Of a stretch of DNA of 64,000 nucleotides, positions 24,644 through 37,447 are shown piece after piece. Location of the stretch: contig NW_019774214.1 of assembly GCF_001039355.2 (NCBI RefSeq), positions 48,214-112,213 of the forward strand. The letters are read 5' to 3'. The notes beneath the pieces are model-generated. The model had not been told where the DNA came from, did not search any database, and worked only from the letters and a program-made list of their open reading frames with translations. How positions within the stretch are numbered: position 1 is the first letter of the stretch; each line of letters starts with the position of its first letter. The stretch comes from Lingula anatina. Its lineage: Eukaryota; Brachiopoda; Lingulata; Lingulida; Lingulidae. The position numbers and the translations under genes were made by a program.

Positions 24644-25756
24644 TCTCGGACGAATTATGACAGAGTCGAACGTTGACGAAACGATAAAAAAGACACGAAC
24701 AAGGACAAATGAAACATTTAATAGGACAAATAAAACGTATAGGTAAACGGAGACAACAAGCCGGACTGACCAAAAGAATACGGATTAATGAACGGTAACA
24801 TGGAGAACGCGAACTGCAATTTCACTTGTTTTTTTGAATTTTTTGTTGACTGTTTCCTGGTTCTTTATGATTAAGATACTGTTTCCTTCAAGTATGTCTT
24901 GAATTGACTTTCAGTTACGGTGGAATAATTGGCCAGTTATTAAAGCAATGATTTCTTTTTCATGCTATGATATTTATACATATATTCATTTTAGTAGCAG
25001 ACAGGGTGCTTATGGCAAATTATTTAGTGAGGGCATATAATGTATGTGGCTGTGGAATATCCTATTTTATCCATAACATATGTATTGATATGTAGACTAA
25101 ATTAGTAGTCGCATTTGATATATTACATTGATTCAAAATAAACCTTTTTTTTTCAATAAACAACTTTGAACGTACATAATATTTGTGATAAGTTAACATG
25201 AAATTTGGAGGCACTGTTTTCAAGTTGGGAATTTTTCAAGTGAGCGAAATGATAGAAAACGGTGTATATATACATGTATATTAGGTCTTTATTACTTACC
25301 TTGGTACAGTACATATATGTATTAGTCTTAATCAGTTTACCTTTGCTTCATTCTGAATAGGAATGTTTCTGTTCACTATATTCATATCAGATTTTTACTA
25401 GAATGACTTTTAAGTTATAAAGTTTTTAGTTATAGCGCAGGGTTGATTTTTTCCACATTATTTTACCAAGGCAGGGTGCTATATGAGTATATTATTACGG
25501 TGAAGACATATACGAGGTTGCGGTGGTATTTTTATTCAAACGTAGATTTAATTATTGTTCTTCTATGATATATAAGAGGGATTTAAATTTATTTAGATTA
25601 AAATTTCATTGAAATGTGTTTAGTGAGAGGGATAGAGAGATATTCTGAAGTTCTGTTTGCTTATTACTGATATTTAAAATGAGCGAAATGATAAAAAAGA
25701 TTGTGTATATTTACGAGGACTTGATAATTTCTTTCTTTTAGCTTTGCTTAATTTTG

Positions 25757-25762
25757 AATAAA
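25757..25762 (+). terminator. Probable polyadenylation signal, unit 4
   Basis: AATAAA in the distal block shared by all units. Confidence 0.4.
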
Positions 25763-25955
25763 GGAGGTTGAAAAAATTCTGATGACATTCCTTACTTGTA
25801 AAGAAAATTGTTGAAAGAAAGGAAGTAACAGCTGTGTTGCAATAAAAGAAATGATAATTACCCTTACGATCAACAGCAAATATGCAACGCGTGGGTCATG
25901 GAAATTGACCCTATCGGTGCTCTGATTTTCAAATTGACCACGGACAGTCATAGCA

Positions 25956-25956
25956 A

Positions 25957-26006
<50 letters not shown>
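25956..26006. repeat. TAA microsatellite in unit 4
   Basis: Located at the same place (after a GGTCAT/AGTCATAGCAAAA sequence) as TAA or AAC tracts in units 1, 2, 3 and 5, with different lengths in each. Confidence 0.95.
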
Positions 26007-26008
<2 letters not shown>

Positions 26009-26859
26009 TAAAGTGACACTGCAATGGGAGATAGGCACAGTGGGAGAGTTGACGACCAAAGGGTTCAAATAATACCGCATGTGGTTCACTGGGGGTTCCG
26101 GGGGGATGGGGCAGCACCGTGGGAGATAATTTGAAGGGGGGAGTCTGCTGATGCGAGGCCGACCCTCCTCCCCTCATCCCCACTCCACCTCCACCCCCGT
26201 AGGCTTGGGATTCGGGGCCCTTCAGCGGGCCCCGAAAAAATGGTATTTTAAAGGGTGAATGGTACGTGCCATTTGGTACCGTTTAGAACCATAATTTCAG
26301 CCGGTCAAAATTGTAATTTCAAGTGTGGTCCATTGGTGTGATTTTCCTCACAAATTGAAGGGGGTGGGGAGGGGGGCAGGACCTCCCTGACGACCCCCTA
26401 AATCTGCCACTGTGCCATTGGTGAAGGAGCTATATTCGGTTGGTCAACAAGTTTGTTCATGAAAAGTTTGATTAAAACCGGCCTCCTCCCTCCCGGCATC
26501 ATAGTCTACCTCAGCAAATTGCAATTGTGCTGCAGCCCTATCAGTCACCGCCAACAGACTCCGCAACTGCAGTACGACCTTTAATTGTGTTGTTTGTGCG
26601 AAATTAGGAATATCATTATTTGCACCACGTAAGAAAGTTGATTGACGTTGATTTATCATTGGCTCAAACTGACTTAAGGCCTCTTTGAAATGTGATCAAG
26701 ATAGCCGGTGGAAACGAGAGCGTCCAAATTTTGTCCTGGTATTGTAAATCATATTTTGTTTAAGTAATTAAGGCCGATTTCACAATAGCTGATCCTTACA
26801 CTAACACATACAACGTTGATCAGAAAGGTTGTCTAACCCCCAATTCCAAGTGTTTTGCA

Positions 26860-26995
26860 CAGGTGAAGGTTAACAGGTAATTACCCCATGTGTATGGCGA
26901 CATTCTCAGAGCCAACCTGGGGGGGGGGGGGGGGGGGTATAGTGACTAACAAGTCATCATCAAGACTGAGGTAATTACCTGTTCACCTTCACCTG
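26860..26995. mobile_element. Hairpin element with poly(G) centre
   Basis: Left arm CAGGTGAAGGTTAACAGG and on to ATTACC; the right arm is its inverse with a single mismatch over 26 bases. The centre holds 19 consecutive G (26919-26937). Probably a small MITE. The G run in a hairpin is also a place where sequencing and assembly often fail. Confidence 0.65.
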
Positions 26996-29900
26996 AACAG
27001 GTAATTCAGTTGTGACCAAGTCTGTCAGAGTTAACAGAAGAAACAGTCAACAGGTAGATCAAATACCTGGATCTATCATAAATGAAAACTTTCTGACTAT
27101 CGATTAGGGGACTTATCAATCAGAGTGAATGAAATATAGAATCGCTTATGAGGCAAAATATATGTCGGGTTACTGTGATGTCGCAACTTTTGATGTTTGA
27201 ATCAAATAATGGCATACATATCTAGAGATGTAATGATGATATGGGATCGTGACGATATGCGCTTTTTTTCGGATTTGGGGGTGATTTTTCGTTGAAATGC
27301 GAATATTTTTTTTCTCGGAATGTGTGTCCAAACAACAGAAAATCCCATCTGCATATTAACGAACGGTTTTAAAGACTTCTAAAAATGAAGACATGCTTGT
27401 ATAACAGATGTAAATAAATGGTATGTTTTGAGCACAGTCCAGAACAGTGCATTGAAACAAGACAATGCTAGTCCGCAGATCAACGTTGGTTGTGAATGGG
27501 GCCAATTTATCAGAGAACTTTACTGATCAGCCGTCTAAATATGGCCAACCCCACATCAAAAGCGACGCCGCTAATTCCATGATGGTCTTCCTGCCTCCAC
27601 ACTCGCCGTCGCTGCAGAGCCCTAGCAGTTAAACCTCGGAGCCGAGATTTAGTACTAGTTACAACACGAATCATCCAATGTATGCAACATACAAGAGCGT
27701 AATTATATCTGACTTATTCCACGACTGGCCCTTCCAACAATAGAAAAAAAAACGAACCGAAGAGAATGAAAATACAGACAAACCTGTACGCAAAATACAA
27801 GTGCAATTATCCTTCTGTTCGAAGCGCCAGCCGTGGTATAAATCGGGGAGACCAGCGGAAATCAGCGATATTGCTTTTGAAGTGTGGTCAGCCATATTTA
27901 GTCGGCGGATCAGTAGGTCCTCGGAGGCTGTCAGAATGTCACCTTTGTCTTGGCATTTGTCACTGATTAGTGCCTACTCCGGTGTAAAAGGTGTATTAAT
28001 GTGATCATATGTGTAGAATTTCAGGTTAGATGGACATATAAAGATCTAAAAATTCGTCAAAATATTTAAAAAATAGATACATCTTTGGACAGTAGTTGTG
28101 GATCCTTACGACTCAGTTGTCAGTTAAGAAATACTTCCTGGTTTTCACAAGGTCCTCCAAAGACCCTAAAACATCGTTATAATTGCAGCCCATACCATAA
28201 AACACCAAAAATACTTAGATATGGACATATCAGATTATGAAAATGCCAAAATTCCACATGCCAACGATTTATAGGCTCCCGGGCATTCCTTTCCCTTTAT
28301 GCTCTTTGTCTCGCTGGCGGTCGATGCAGCATGTATTTCAAAACAAGTTGTCTGCAAATTAAGCACGATTTTGCACCTTCAAGTTCAGTGTAACGTTTTC
28401 ATATCACGTGCCTATTATTTCTCCTCACAAAATGCGTAAAGAAGAAATGTTATTACCATGCTTTTTTTCTCCGAGTCCACGTCTTTCTCTCCCGTTCACC
28501 TCCAGCTGAAAATGACCACTCAGCTTCGATCGCGTCTTACACCACTTGACGTCACACTTCTGGCACAATTCTGACCAATGCTGATCTCCTCCGGTACCCC
28601 TTATTGATGATTTGAAAAACGTATTATGAGAAAAGAGAAGAATCAAGTATTAGGTATTTCTTATTGATTTAAACGGGAAAAAATTGTATTCTAAAGTAGG
28701 TGGTTGTATTAATAAGATACACTGTATATGTGTTTACTTCATTCCCTTAATAAGGAGTAAATTAACCCTGCATGTACATGTACATACTCATGAATCACTT
28801 TAAAAATCTACACAGTGACGAGAACTGCAACATTCAGTTCAACTGCTGTCAGCAACACATATAATATTCCCTGACCACAAATAGGTGAGCACAGTAACAG
28901 GTAGCTTCATATGGTTTAATTTTATAAAATGCATGGTGCTGTTGTGTTCGATTTCATCAATTTCTCCAGCAAAGGACCTCAACAAAAGATCTTCACGGGA
29001 TAATTTAGACGTTTTTGGAGATACATTTTAACACAGGTGCCATTCGTCTTATATACTAATCGGAATATACCTTGACTTACACTTACCTGTACTATACTAA
29101 TCATATCGGTTCCTGGACTTCCATTCTTAGGACTACTATGCCTGTAATACACTGTACCGGTGATGCCGATTCTGAGGGTATAATTACACACGGTATTCAT
29201 GAGTGAAGCTGTAAGTATAAACTATAAAGCAGATAGTTTACTTATACCCGCGTCATCAAATCGACTACGGTCATTAAAGGCAAGAGAAGGCAATTAGCAT
29301 AGTAAAGAAAACTTCTTCATGGCCAATAGCATTGAAATTACCTTGTTAATATTTGTCAATGAAACAGATTCACAATCACATTAAAATTCTGTGTATAAGA
29401 AATATATTCTTTTCTGGAATAGGGCCCTGGGTGCGGCCCTGATATGAGGTCATTATCCAAAATATTATATTGTTCGTCATATATTCCTTATATGAAAAAT
29501 GACAAAAATTTTCCAAAACTGCAGTGTTTCATTTTACTGATTTGATATACTTCATCTACATTTAAGATAGAACGTAATTAAAGCGGGTTATTATGCAGGC
29601 AATAAGGATTTGATTTGCAAAACATACAGGCAAAAAGAAACTTATGGCTCATTCAGTACATTAGATATGCGACGTCTTTGTTTTTTCCCCACATATTACC
29701 TTGACTCCTAAACAGTAATTAAAAAGCTCGAGATGAAAAAGAACCCACTACTAATGACAATAACAAGGAAACAAAACCGTCGTCACAGCCCACGGCGGGT
29801 GTGCCATCCAATATCGAGTCCACCCACTCTCAATTAACTTACTCCCCCTGTCAATTAAATTCCATCTGGTGCCAACTCTAGTCAGATATTTGTCATTTTC

Positions 29901-31284
29901 GACTGACTTTCTTTAGTACCTTCGTTATTTCTTGAAAAGATGACGTTTATAGACTAAATTCCTACTATCAGCAAAATAAACAGTTATTATAAGCTTTACA
30001 TAAGAAATCTCATGTTCACGTAAGTATCCACAGAGCGTCAGGAGCAGGTGCATATTCTTTTTATTCAAACAGCTGTTATCTGACCTTGTGCGAGATCGTG
30101 GAATGACGAAATTGCCTCTTTAACTATTCACCGCATTACACATGCGATTGGGACGTCGGTGATGTGTCCATGGTTTAATTCAGGTCTCATCCCTTCTAGC
30201 TGATACTGTTCCTTAATGCATTATTGGGAAAAACGATTTGGTAAAGCTTCAGTTTCTCTCTTCTTCTGGGGGGGGGGGGGTGTCAAGCATAAAAGTCCTT
30301 TTTTCGTTAGGTCCTAGAAGGTAAAATATGACAAAAAAAAAAAAGGAAAGAGGATTTTTTAAAGCATGTTTTTTTTTTTTTGGAATTTTGCAGTATCATT
30401 ATGTGGTTTTGTCCCAAAACAATCTCCCCAGCTTTACTCAGCACAGATGCAAAATCTATTTTAAAATTGTAGGTGTATTTATGAAATATTTTGGCTTATT
30501 TTATTCCCGTATTGATGAATAAAATAATTCAACATTCATATATTAAATATTTCGAAGAATTCAAGAATTTGAATTATTACTTCATTAATTTAGCGCTTAG
30601 TTTAACTGCTAACAGCTTCGTAGATACTTGCACTGTACGCTGTTCTGATATTACTCCAGCACTTATCTTCAGATAAATTTCTTTCTTACCACAAAAAGCT
30701 AGGTTAATAAATTACAATTTGTTTATACAGTATGTCATTTAATAAATAACTTGGCACTGATTTGTTAGGTTTTGAATATTGAATATTTGAATATTGTCTT
30801 TATATGCATATTCAGTTTTAAGCTATAGGTGTATTAATGTAATATTTTTAAAATTCCCCCCATTATTAGGAAAATATCAGATTATGTAAAATGAGAATCG
30901 ATTTTCAATAACGGACACCGAATAAACCTCATCGAACAGACAGTTCAATGCATGGTATCGATATATCGATATAATGATCAATCATGAATTGGATGTATTA
31001 GAGAGGATAAGCGGGGAGAGATTATAAGCTTTTTTTCATCGGTAAAAAATAGAATTTGAATTGCGATTATAAGTTCTGTAAATTAGACGGCCTTCATCTT
31101 TCAATACGCTTGTCAACCTGGTTTTATGACTCAAGAAAGCTTTTTTCACATCAATTCGTACCATTCAAGGTCTTTTAACTTCTGGTGTCCCCTTGACATT
31201 GTAAAGGTAATTCTGTTTCCCAATTTTTCTGGTGGCGTATGAAGAGCAATATGTCATTTTAATAAACTGACTCCGCCCCTTTTC

Positions 31285-31440
31285 TAGATAGGCCAATGAA
31301 AACGTGACACACGGAACACGTGTAGAATTGACGTCAGAATTAATCTTTATCAGAACATCCATTGGTCGTTTTTGTTCCACCTCAATGAAAGTTTAATGAA
31401 CTTGAGAAGTATACAAATCTTTGCACTGACGACTGCCAAG
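31285..31440 (+). promoter_or_regulatory. Core promoter of VWD copy 5
   Basis: CCAAT near 31294, CRE TGACGTCA at 31329-31336, inverted CCAAT near 31362; TATA element reads TATACAAA (31410-31417). Confidence 0.6.
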
Positions 31441-31466
31441 AGAACTTGCCGAAATAACTGTTCGTT

Positions 31467-32012
31467 ATGGATCGACGCCTTATGTCACTGGCCGTGGCCA
31501 TGGTGCTGGTTTATGTTGGCCCGAGGGCGACTGTAGTTGGCGTTGCTACTCCGTCAGAGCTTGAAATAGCGCTGATGCCTAATGTGGTCATGGCACCGTT
31601 GCCAGAAGGACCAGAAATACGTAAGTAGTAGCAACGGGCTTAATACAGTTTGATTGTCGTCGAAAACGCAATGTATGTTTTTGTCACTGCTGCTGTTATG
31701 CAACGTTCACTGTGATTGCGACAATCAAAAGATATGTCGAGCTTTTTGTATGGCAAGGTGTGAAACTCAAATGATTATATTATGAAATGCAGAGATATAG
31801 GCAAGATTAAATGGAGCCTGCCTTAATTAGAAAAACATCGATTATTGCAGTTAGTAGGGTAAACCCTATACCTAGATTGAATGCATTTTAAAAACCTACA
31901 CCTAAACTGAGTAAAAAGGTTTTCTCTTTTACACCCGTGGCTTCAGAGGGCTATAGGATCATTCTCATCTCTCTGAAAGACTGCACATGGGGAACGGCAT
32001 TAAACAAAACAA

Positions 32013-32077
<65 letters not shown>

Positions 32078-33167
32078 AAAAGAAAAAAGAACAGCAGCTA
32101 TTTTGCCCCGATCGGTTTCATTGCATCTTCAGGGGGTTTGTTTATTTTGGTTACTATATGATGTCATAAAGGCTGAATGTGATGTTTCTAACAATGGGTA
32201 TTTCATTGTTGCTTTTACCAATGCTGTTACCTGTTTAATGTAGGTTTATACTTATTGATATATATATTCACCTTTTTTACTTCTTTACTAAGCAGAACAA
32301 GAAACTTAATTCATACTGTTGTTAAAGCTTTTTGAAGCTTTTAAGCTTTTAAAAATGCAAAAATCCATGGAACATAGCACATCATACTTACATGTACATG
32401 TAGAAGTGACATTCTCAGTTAATATTAACATTTTTATGTTTTTGTAGTTAATGATTCCTCTTGTTGGGGACACGGCGATGTACGTTACGACACTCTAGAT
32501 GGCAGACAGTTCAGATATCCTTCTCCAGTTGAAAAATACGGCGTTATGATCCTTCCTTGGATAGGAAATCCGTGGTGGGTGATAACTGAGCACGAGTTAC
32601 ATGGTGGACCAAATGCCACGCGCATCAAAGAAGTATACGTGAAGTGTCCAACTAACATCTACTTCAGGGCTACATTGGGGGGGCGTGTCAACTTATATGT
32701 GAGTCTTCTTTCTTACAGTTTTAAATACACTGAGCACCTTTTGCACCAAGTTAATAACCAAACCCCTTATTCTCGTTTCTCTAAGAGCTGCTGTCAACAC
32801 GTTAATTACACACAGTCCATAGCGCTATGTTAACATTCTTGCATTTCGCTTTCAGTATTGGGATGGCGCTGCATGGGTTCTCATTGATGCCGCAGGCCTA
32901 CCAGCTAATTTCCCCCCTCCAGATGGGACCGCGTGGGTTTATGCTTCAATTCAAAAATTCAAGATAGATTGCAAAATGGACCCATACATGTTCGTCCTTG
33001 TCTATCGGCACAGTGTTAAGATATACGCGAGCGGTCAGTGGGCCGCCGGTGGCCCTCATGCATTACGTGGTATTTGCGCGGACTTCAATGGCAACCCAGG
33101 CAACGACTGTGTTAATTTGGGGGCACCTGAACCTTTCCAGGACTGGACACCTTTCTTAATTCCTTAA
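31467..33167 (+). CDS. Secreted single-VWD-domain protein, copy 5
   Basis: Exons 31467-31620, 32448-32698 and 32856-33167; 238 residues. Signal peptide about 1-25 (MDRRLMSLAVAMVL). VWD-like domain starts CWGHGDVRYDTLDGRQF and ends GICADFNGNPGNDC. All five array cysteines are present. The proline before the stop (FLIP) extends the C-terminus by one residue relative to the FLI ending of the other copies. Intron 1 contains an AT tract that is specific to this copy. Very similar to copy 3 in exon 2. Extracellular; function unknown. Confidence 0.87.
32016..32074. repeat. AT microsatellite in intron 1 of VWD copy 5
   Basis: Pure AT run. Open frames across it are artefacts of low complexity. Confidence 0.95.
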
Positions 33168-33213
33168 TCTTGGACGAATTATGACAAAGTTCGAACGTTG
33201 ACGGTATAAAATG

Positions 33214-33381
33214 CAGGGGCGGATCCAGAGTTATTTTCTGACAGTCTTCCAAATTATCTTTGTTGATCCGTCCTCCATTTTTGACCGTCTTCCGACAGAA
33301 AGAATTGGATACCCGTCAATGTAAACTTGAAAATCTGACCGTCTTCCGGAAGACCCAGAAGACGCCCTAAATCCGCCCCTG
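33214..33381. mobile_element. MITE with CAGGGGCGGATCCAG ends
   Basis: Left end CAGGGGCGGATCCAG, right end AAATCCGCCCCTG; 168 bp, internal repeats of GACCGTCTTCC. It sits in the 3' UTR of VWD copy 5 and interrupts a stretch (GTTGACG..GAACATGAACAAGG) continuous in units 1 and 3. hAT-type termini; a clean 8-bp target duplication was not found. Confidence 0.7.
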
Positions 33382-34494
33382 TAATTTGTACCCCAGTAAG
33401 GTAACGACATCACCGGTATGTCAGGAATGGGAGTCCGGGTACCTTATGACCTTTAAGGAACATGAACAAGGACTAACGAAATATGAAATAGGACAAAGAA
33501 AACGTATAGGCAAACAGAGACAACAAACAGGACTGAAATCCACAGGAATAGGATGAAAATTGGAACGCGAACTGCAATTTCACTTAACAAAAATGCCTGA
33601 TTCTTGGATCTTTATGGTTCAGATACTGTTTCCTTCAATTATGCTAATTGACTTTCATTTACTGTGGAATAATTGGTCAGTTATTAATACCAATGGGTTC
33701 TTTTTCATGCTATCATACTTATACATTTAATTATTTTAGTAATGGGATGGTGCTTATGGCAAATTATTTGGTAGGGCATATAATGTATGTGTCTGTGTAA
33801 TATCTTATTTTCCCATAACATATGTATTGCAATGTAGATTAAATTAGTATTCGCATTTGATATATTACAGTGATTCAAATTAAAACATTTTTTCCAATTT
33901 TAATTTTAAATACATCTTTGAACGGACAGAATAGTAATGGTAATGGTTGTGATATTTTGAGGCACTGTTTTCAAATTTGGAATTCTTCAAGTGAGCGAAA
34001 TGATAGAAAATGGTGTATTTACCTTGGTATATACATATGTATTTATTAGATCTTGATTAGTTTACCTTTGCTGAATTCTGAATAGGAATGTTTCTGTCCA
34101 CCATATTTATATGGGATATTGATTAGAATGAATATTTAGTTATTAGTTATAGCGAAAGACTGATTTATTTCCTGATCCACATTATTTTACCAAGGCAGGG
34201 TGCTTATTTGTGTATTGTTACGGTGAAGACATAATACGAGGTTGTGGTGGTATATTTATTCAAACGTAGACTTAATAATTGTTCTTCTGATATATAAGAG
34301 GGATTTTAATTTAAAACTTTTCATTGAAATGTAACAATCTTTAATGTGTGGAATATGTGTTACATGTAAGTGAGAGGGTTAGAGAGACATTCTGAAGTTC
34401 TGTTTGCTTATTTCAAATATTTAAAATGATAAAAAAGATTGTGTATATTTATGAGGTCTAAATCATTTCTTTCTTTTAGCTTTGCTTAATATTG

Positions 34495-34500
34495 AATAAA
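34495..34500 (+). terminator. Probable polyadenylation signal, unit 5
   Basis: AATAAA in the distal block shared by all units. Confidence 0.4.
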
Positions 34501-34693
34501 AGAGGTTAAAAAAAGCTGTTGACGACATTTTTATTCGAAAGGATATTGTTAAAGAGGGAAGCTACAGCTATGTTACAATATAGGAAATGATAACTGCCCT
34601 TATAATCAACAGGAACCATGCAATGCGTGGGACATGGAAAGTGACCCTTTCGGTGCTCTGATTTTTTAAATTGACCACGAACGGTCATGGCAA

Positions 34694-34743
<50 letters not shown>

Positions 34744-34744
34744 G
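34694..34744. repeat. TAA microsatellite in unit 5
   Basis: TAA run at the same position within the unit as in units 1, 3 and 4. Confidence 0.95.
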
Positions 34745-36190
34745 TTAAAGTGACGCTGCAATGGCAGATAGGCACAGCGGGAGAGTCGACGACCAAAGGG
34801 TTCAAATAATGCCGCATGTGGTATATTCACTGCTTCACTGGGGGTCCCAGAGGAAGGGGCGGCACCGTCGGAGATTATGTAAAGGGGGTTCGGGGCCCGC
34901 TGAAAGGGCCCGAAAATTTTTGGTCTTTTAAAGGGTGAACGGTGCCATTTGGTACGGTTTAGAACTATGATTCCGCAAACCAAAAATTCTAATTTCAAGA
35001 GGGGGCTTTTGGTGTGGTTTTTCCAGGACCCCTTGGCACCCCCCCCCCCCAAATCCGTCACTGTGCCGTGGGTGAAGGAGATTGATTCGGTTGGTCGACA
35101 AATATGTACATGAAGAAATTAATTTAAAGCCCTCCTCCACTCCTAACTCCTGACAGTCTGCCTCAGCAAATTGTGCTGCAGCCCAATCAGTCGCTACTAA
35201 CAGACTTAGCAACTGCAGTACTACCTTTAATAGTGTTTTTTTGTGACTGTCATTATTTGCACCACGTTAAGAAGTTGATTAACGTTGATTTATCAATATC
35301 TCAAAGTGACCTCAAGCTTTTTGACAGAACAAAATGAGTGATCAAGATGGTAAGATTGAGTGCGTCCAAATTTTGTCCAGCTACTGTAAATCACACCCTT
35401 TTAGACAAATTTGGGCTGCAATCACAACATATGATCCGCAGACTAACTCCGGCCCATGAAAGCAATGTTGCATAATCCCAAAATTGTCTCCCCGTCTATA
35501 AAATGCGAATTCATGATGCGCATGCGCAATCTCGACGGATCTCAGAAATGCTGTATGAGTAGGTAGAATCCAAAATGACCATAATAACGTTATGGAAAAG
35601 ACAAAGAAGGAGCTGAAAATTATTTCTTCTTTCAACTTGGTGAATGAAATTTCGACATATCTCAGTTAAATGATATACCTGCATTTCAAGCATACAGCAA
35701 AATAAAAGTAAAACAGCTTATCTATATAACACACAAAAAACATGTTTTGAACACTTGTCTCTCGGATGACAATGCATTTTATCAATATGTTGCTGTACAG
35801 ACAACTGTCAATGTCAATAACTGTGTAATATACAACGTACTAATGATCATTAAACGCTACTAGCACATACATGTAACTGTATAGTATTACACCTGGATCT
35901 TTTTCACAGAACTGTTGGATTCACACCGCGACATGCATGAATATTATTTCATATTGCAGATGACAAAAAGTATAAAAAATAACCTAACATGGTGTCAGTA
36001 TTTTTCTGTTGATGAACATATGATACGTGTTTCATAAGGGTGTTTTTGCACGAGCCTTTGGTAAAATTTCCTGTTGAATGTTTTGAAAAAAAAAAGAAAA
36101 CTTGTGCGACGTACGGCACAAATAAAAATGCTTCTTTTTCCAACATGACAATTTCCGTCTGGCAATTATTCCAAACCCCTATATTTTCAG

Positions 36191-36295
36191 AGCGTATACA
36201 GAATGAGTTTGCATATGACAAAACAAAGGATTCATGGCAGAGAATGTTGACGAAACTGATGCGGGTGAAGTTTTAGGGAATCAGTCACAAACAGG
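36191..36295 (+). pseudogene. Decayed exon 3 of a Diedel-like gene
   Basis: Begins after an intact acceptor (TATTTTCAG). Codon-by-codon alignment with exon 3 of the second Diedel-like gene holds for about 30 codons, including a shared stretch encoding DETDAGEV. Two in-frame TGA codons replace coding triplets early in the exon. No exon 1 or 2 is found upstream before the VWD array edge at about 35720. It is the trace of a third gene copy, probably cut off when the VWD array and this cluster were joined. Confidence 0.75.
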
Positions 36296-36397
36296 TGAAG
36301 TGCCTCGGTTTAATGGAGAGGAAAGGAGACAAAATCGCCAAGCTTCATTCGGTAAATGAAATAGTGGAAGAGGACGGACAATTCGAGGCTATAATAT

Positions 36398-36570
36398 CAG
36401 GCCCCGCGTAGCCAGCTATTTCAAAAGAGGGGGTCTTTTTCTGAAATATTGCACATTTTACTGAGAAACCTCATATACCTAGATCAATTTTTAGCAAAAA
36501 CAGATCTTTTCCCTTGAAAAAAAGCAGGTTCGAACCTCCCTGAATCCCCCCCCCCCCGGCTACGGGCCTG
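36398..36570. mobile_element. MITE with CAGGCCC..GTAGCC ends
   Basis: Left CAGGCCCCGCGTAGCC, right GGCTACGGGCCTG after a C run; 173 bp without coding capacity. Confidence 0.6.
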
Positions 36571-37029
36571 GATATTAGGGAGCAGGGAACAGGAATGCAA
36601 CATTTTATTTCATTTTTGCATTTTATGTGTTGAATGTGTGCTCCATTGAGGGGGCAGTTGACTATTTGCTCAGGCGAGTGCTTTGCTCATTCCTACTATG
36701 ATTTACCTATTGCTTAATATATCGCCTATGTTGGTTTTCTTCGTGGTTGTACACCAACTGCAATAGATTGCATTTTTCGTAAACATGAATTTGTATTTTT
36801 AATCCTAGGTCGACTTCGCTGAGGTTTTTGCTCTAATGAAATTAGGAGGGGGGGGGGTTATAAGGAAATTATCTGTGTATTTGTTGCCCATATTTTCAAA
36901 ACACCACCAAACCCAAAATGACACTCAAAAGGAACATCCATGCCTTTCATTTGCTACAGTTTTTAGGCGTGTTTGTAGTAACATTAATGGTGTCAAAGGC
37001 ATTTTTTTTTTCATGGCTGACCTTGTCTC

Positions 37030-37132
37030 ATTTGCTGATTGGTTGGATAAACCTGCAGTATATTTAGATATCTGATGTGCCACGTTTTACGGTCAATTCA
37101 GTTTTTGTCTGTTTCACTCTCAATCATCACAG
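37030..37132 (+). promoter_or_regulatory. Possible promoter and 5' UTR exon of Diedel-like gene 1
   Basis: Inverted CCAAT (ATTGG) near 37039, an AT-rich TATA-like TATATTTAG near 37060 and a donor-like CACAG-GTGAGA at 37128-37138. The ATG exon is itself preceded by an acceptor-like ATTTCAG-AGG, so a 5' UTR intron (37133-37445) is plausible. No transcript evidence. Confidence 0.3.
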
Positions 37133-37447
37133 GTGAGATGCTGCCACTTACATTTACTAATACTGGAGTCTGGCTGTTTTGGCTTTTGGTGTTGTTTTGT
37201 GATTGTTATAGTGTCTACATTTACTTTTATATGGATTCAAGTATCATATCCACCTACAGATTGTTCAGCAAGAGCAGCTTCCATTGGTACAATGTGTAAT
37301 TGTAATTTCTGATCGATGTTTAGTTTGACATATGTATGTAGTAATAAGTCTATATTTAACGAAATACTAGTGCAGCGCTGTTTTATGATTAATGTTTTCT
37401 TTTTGTAATTAGCCCCCTACAAAGCCATTTGAGGTCCATTTCAGAGG

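Larger units (their letters stand above)
21690..29555. repeat. Tandem duplication unit 4 (VWD array)
   Basis: Conserved 5' block at 21690-21830, then the promoter and VWD copy 4. The 3' flank holds the distal AATAAA, a TAA tract (25956), the old MITE with CCACTG end, a hairpin element at 26860-26995 with 19 consecutive G, and a block at 27530-27920 nearly identical to unit 2. 27930-28700 has no counterpart that I can see in the other units and no convincing gene. Confidence 0.8.
29555..35720. repeat. Tandem duplication unit 5 (VWD array, right end)
   Basis: Conserved 5' block at 29555-29690, AT tract at 32016, VWD copy 5, a unit-specific MITE in the 3' UTR (33214-33381), distal AATAAA, TAA tract (34694-34744). 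Homology to the other units ends after the sequence TGATATACCTGCATTTCAAGC near 35670-35720 (compare 6033-6085), which sets the right edge of the array. Confidence 0.8.
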
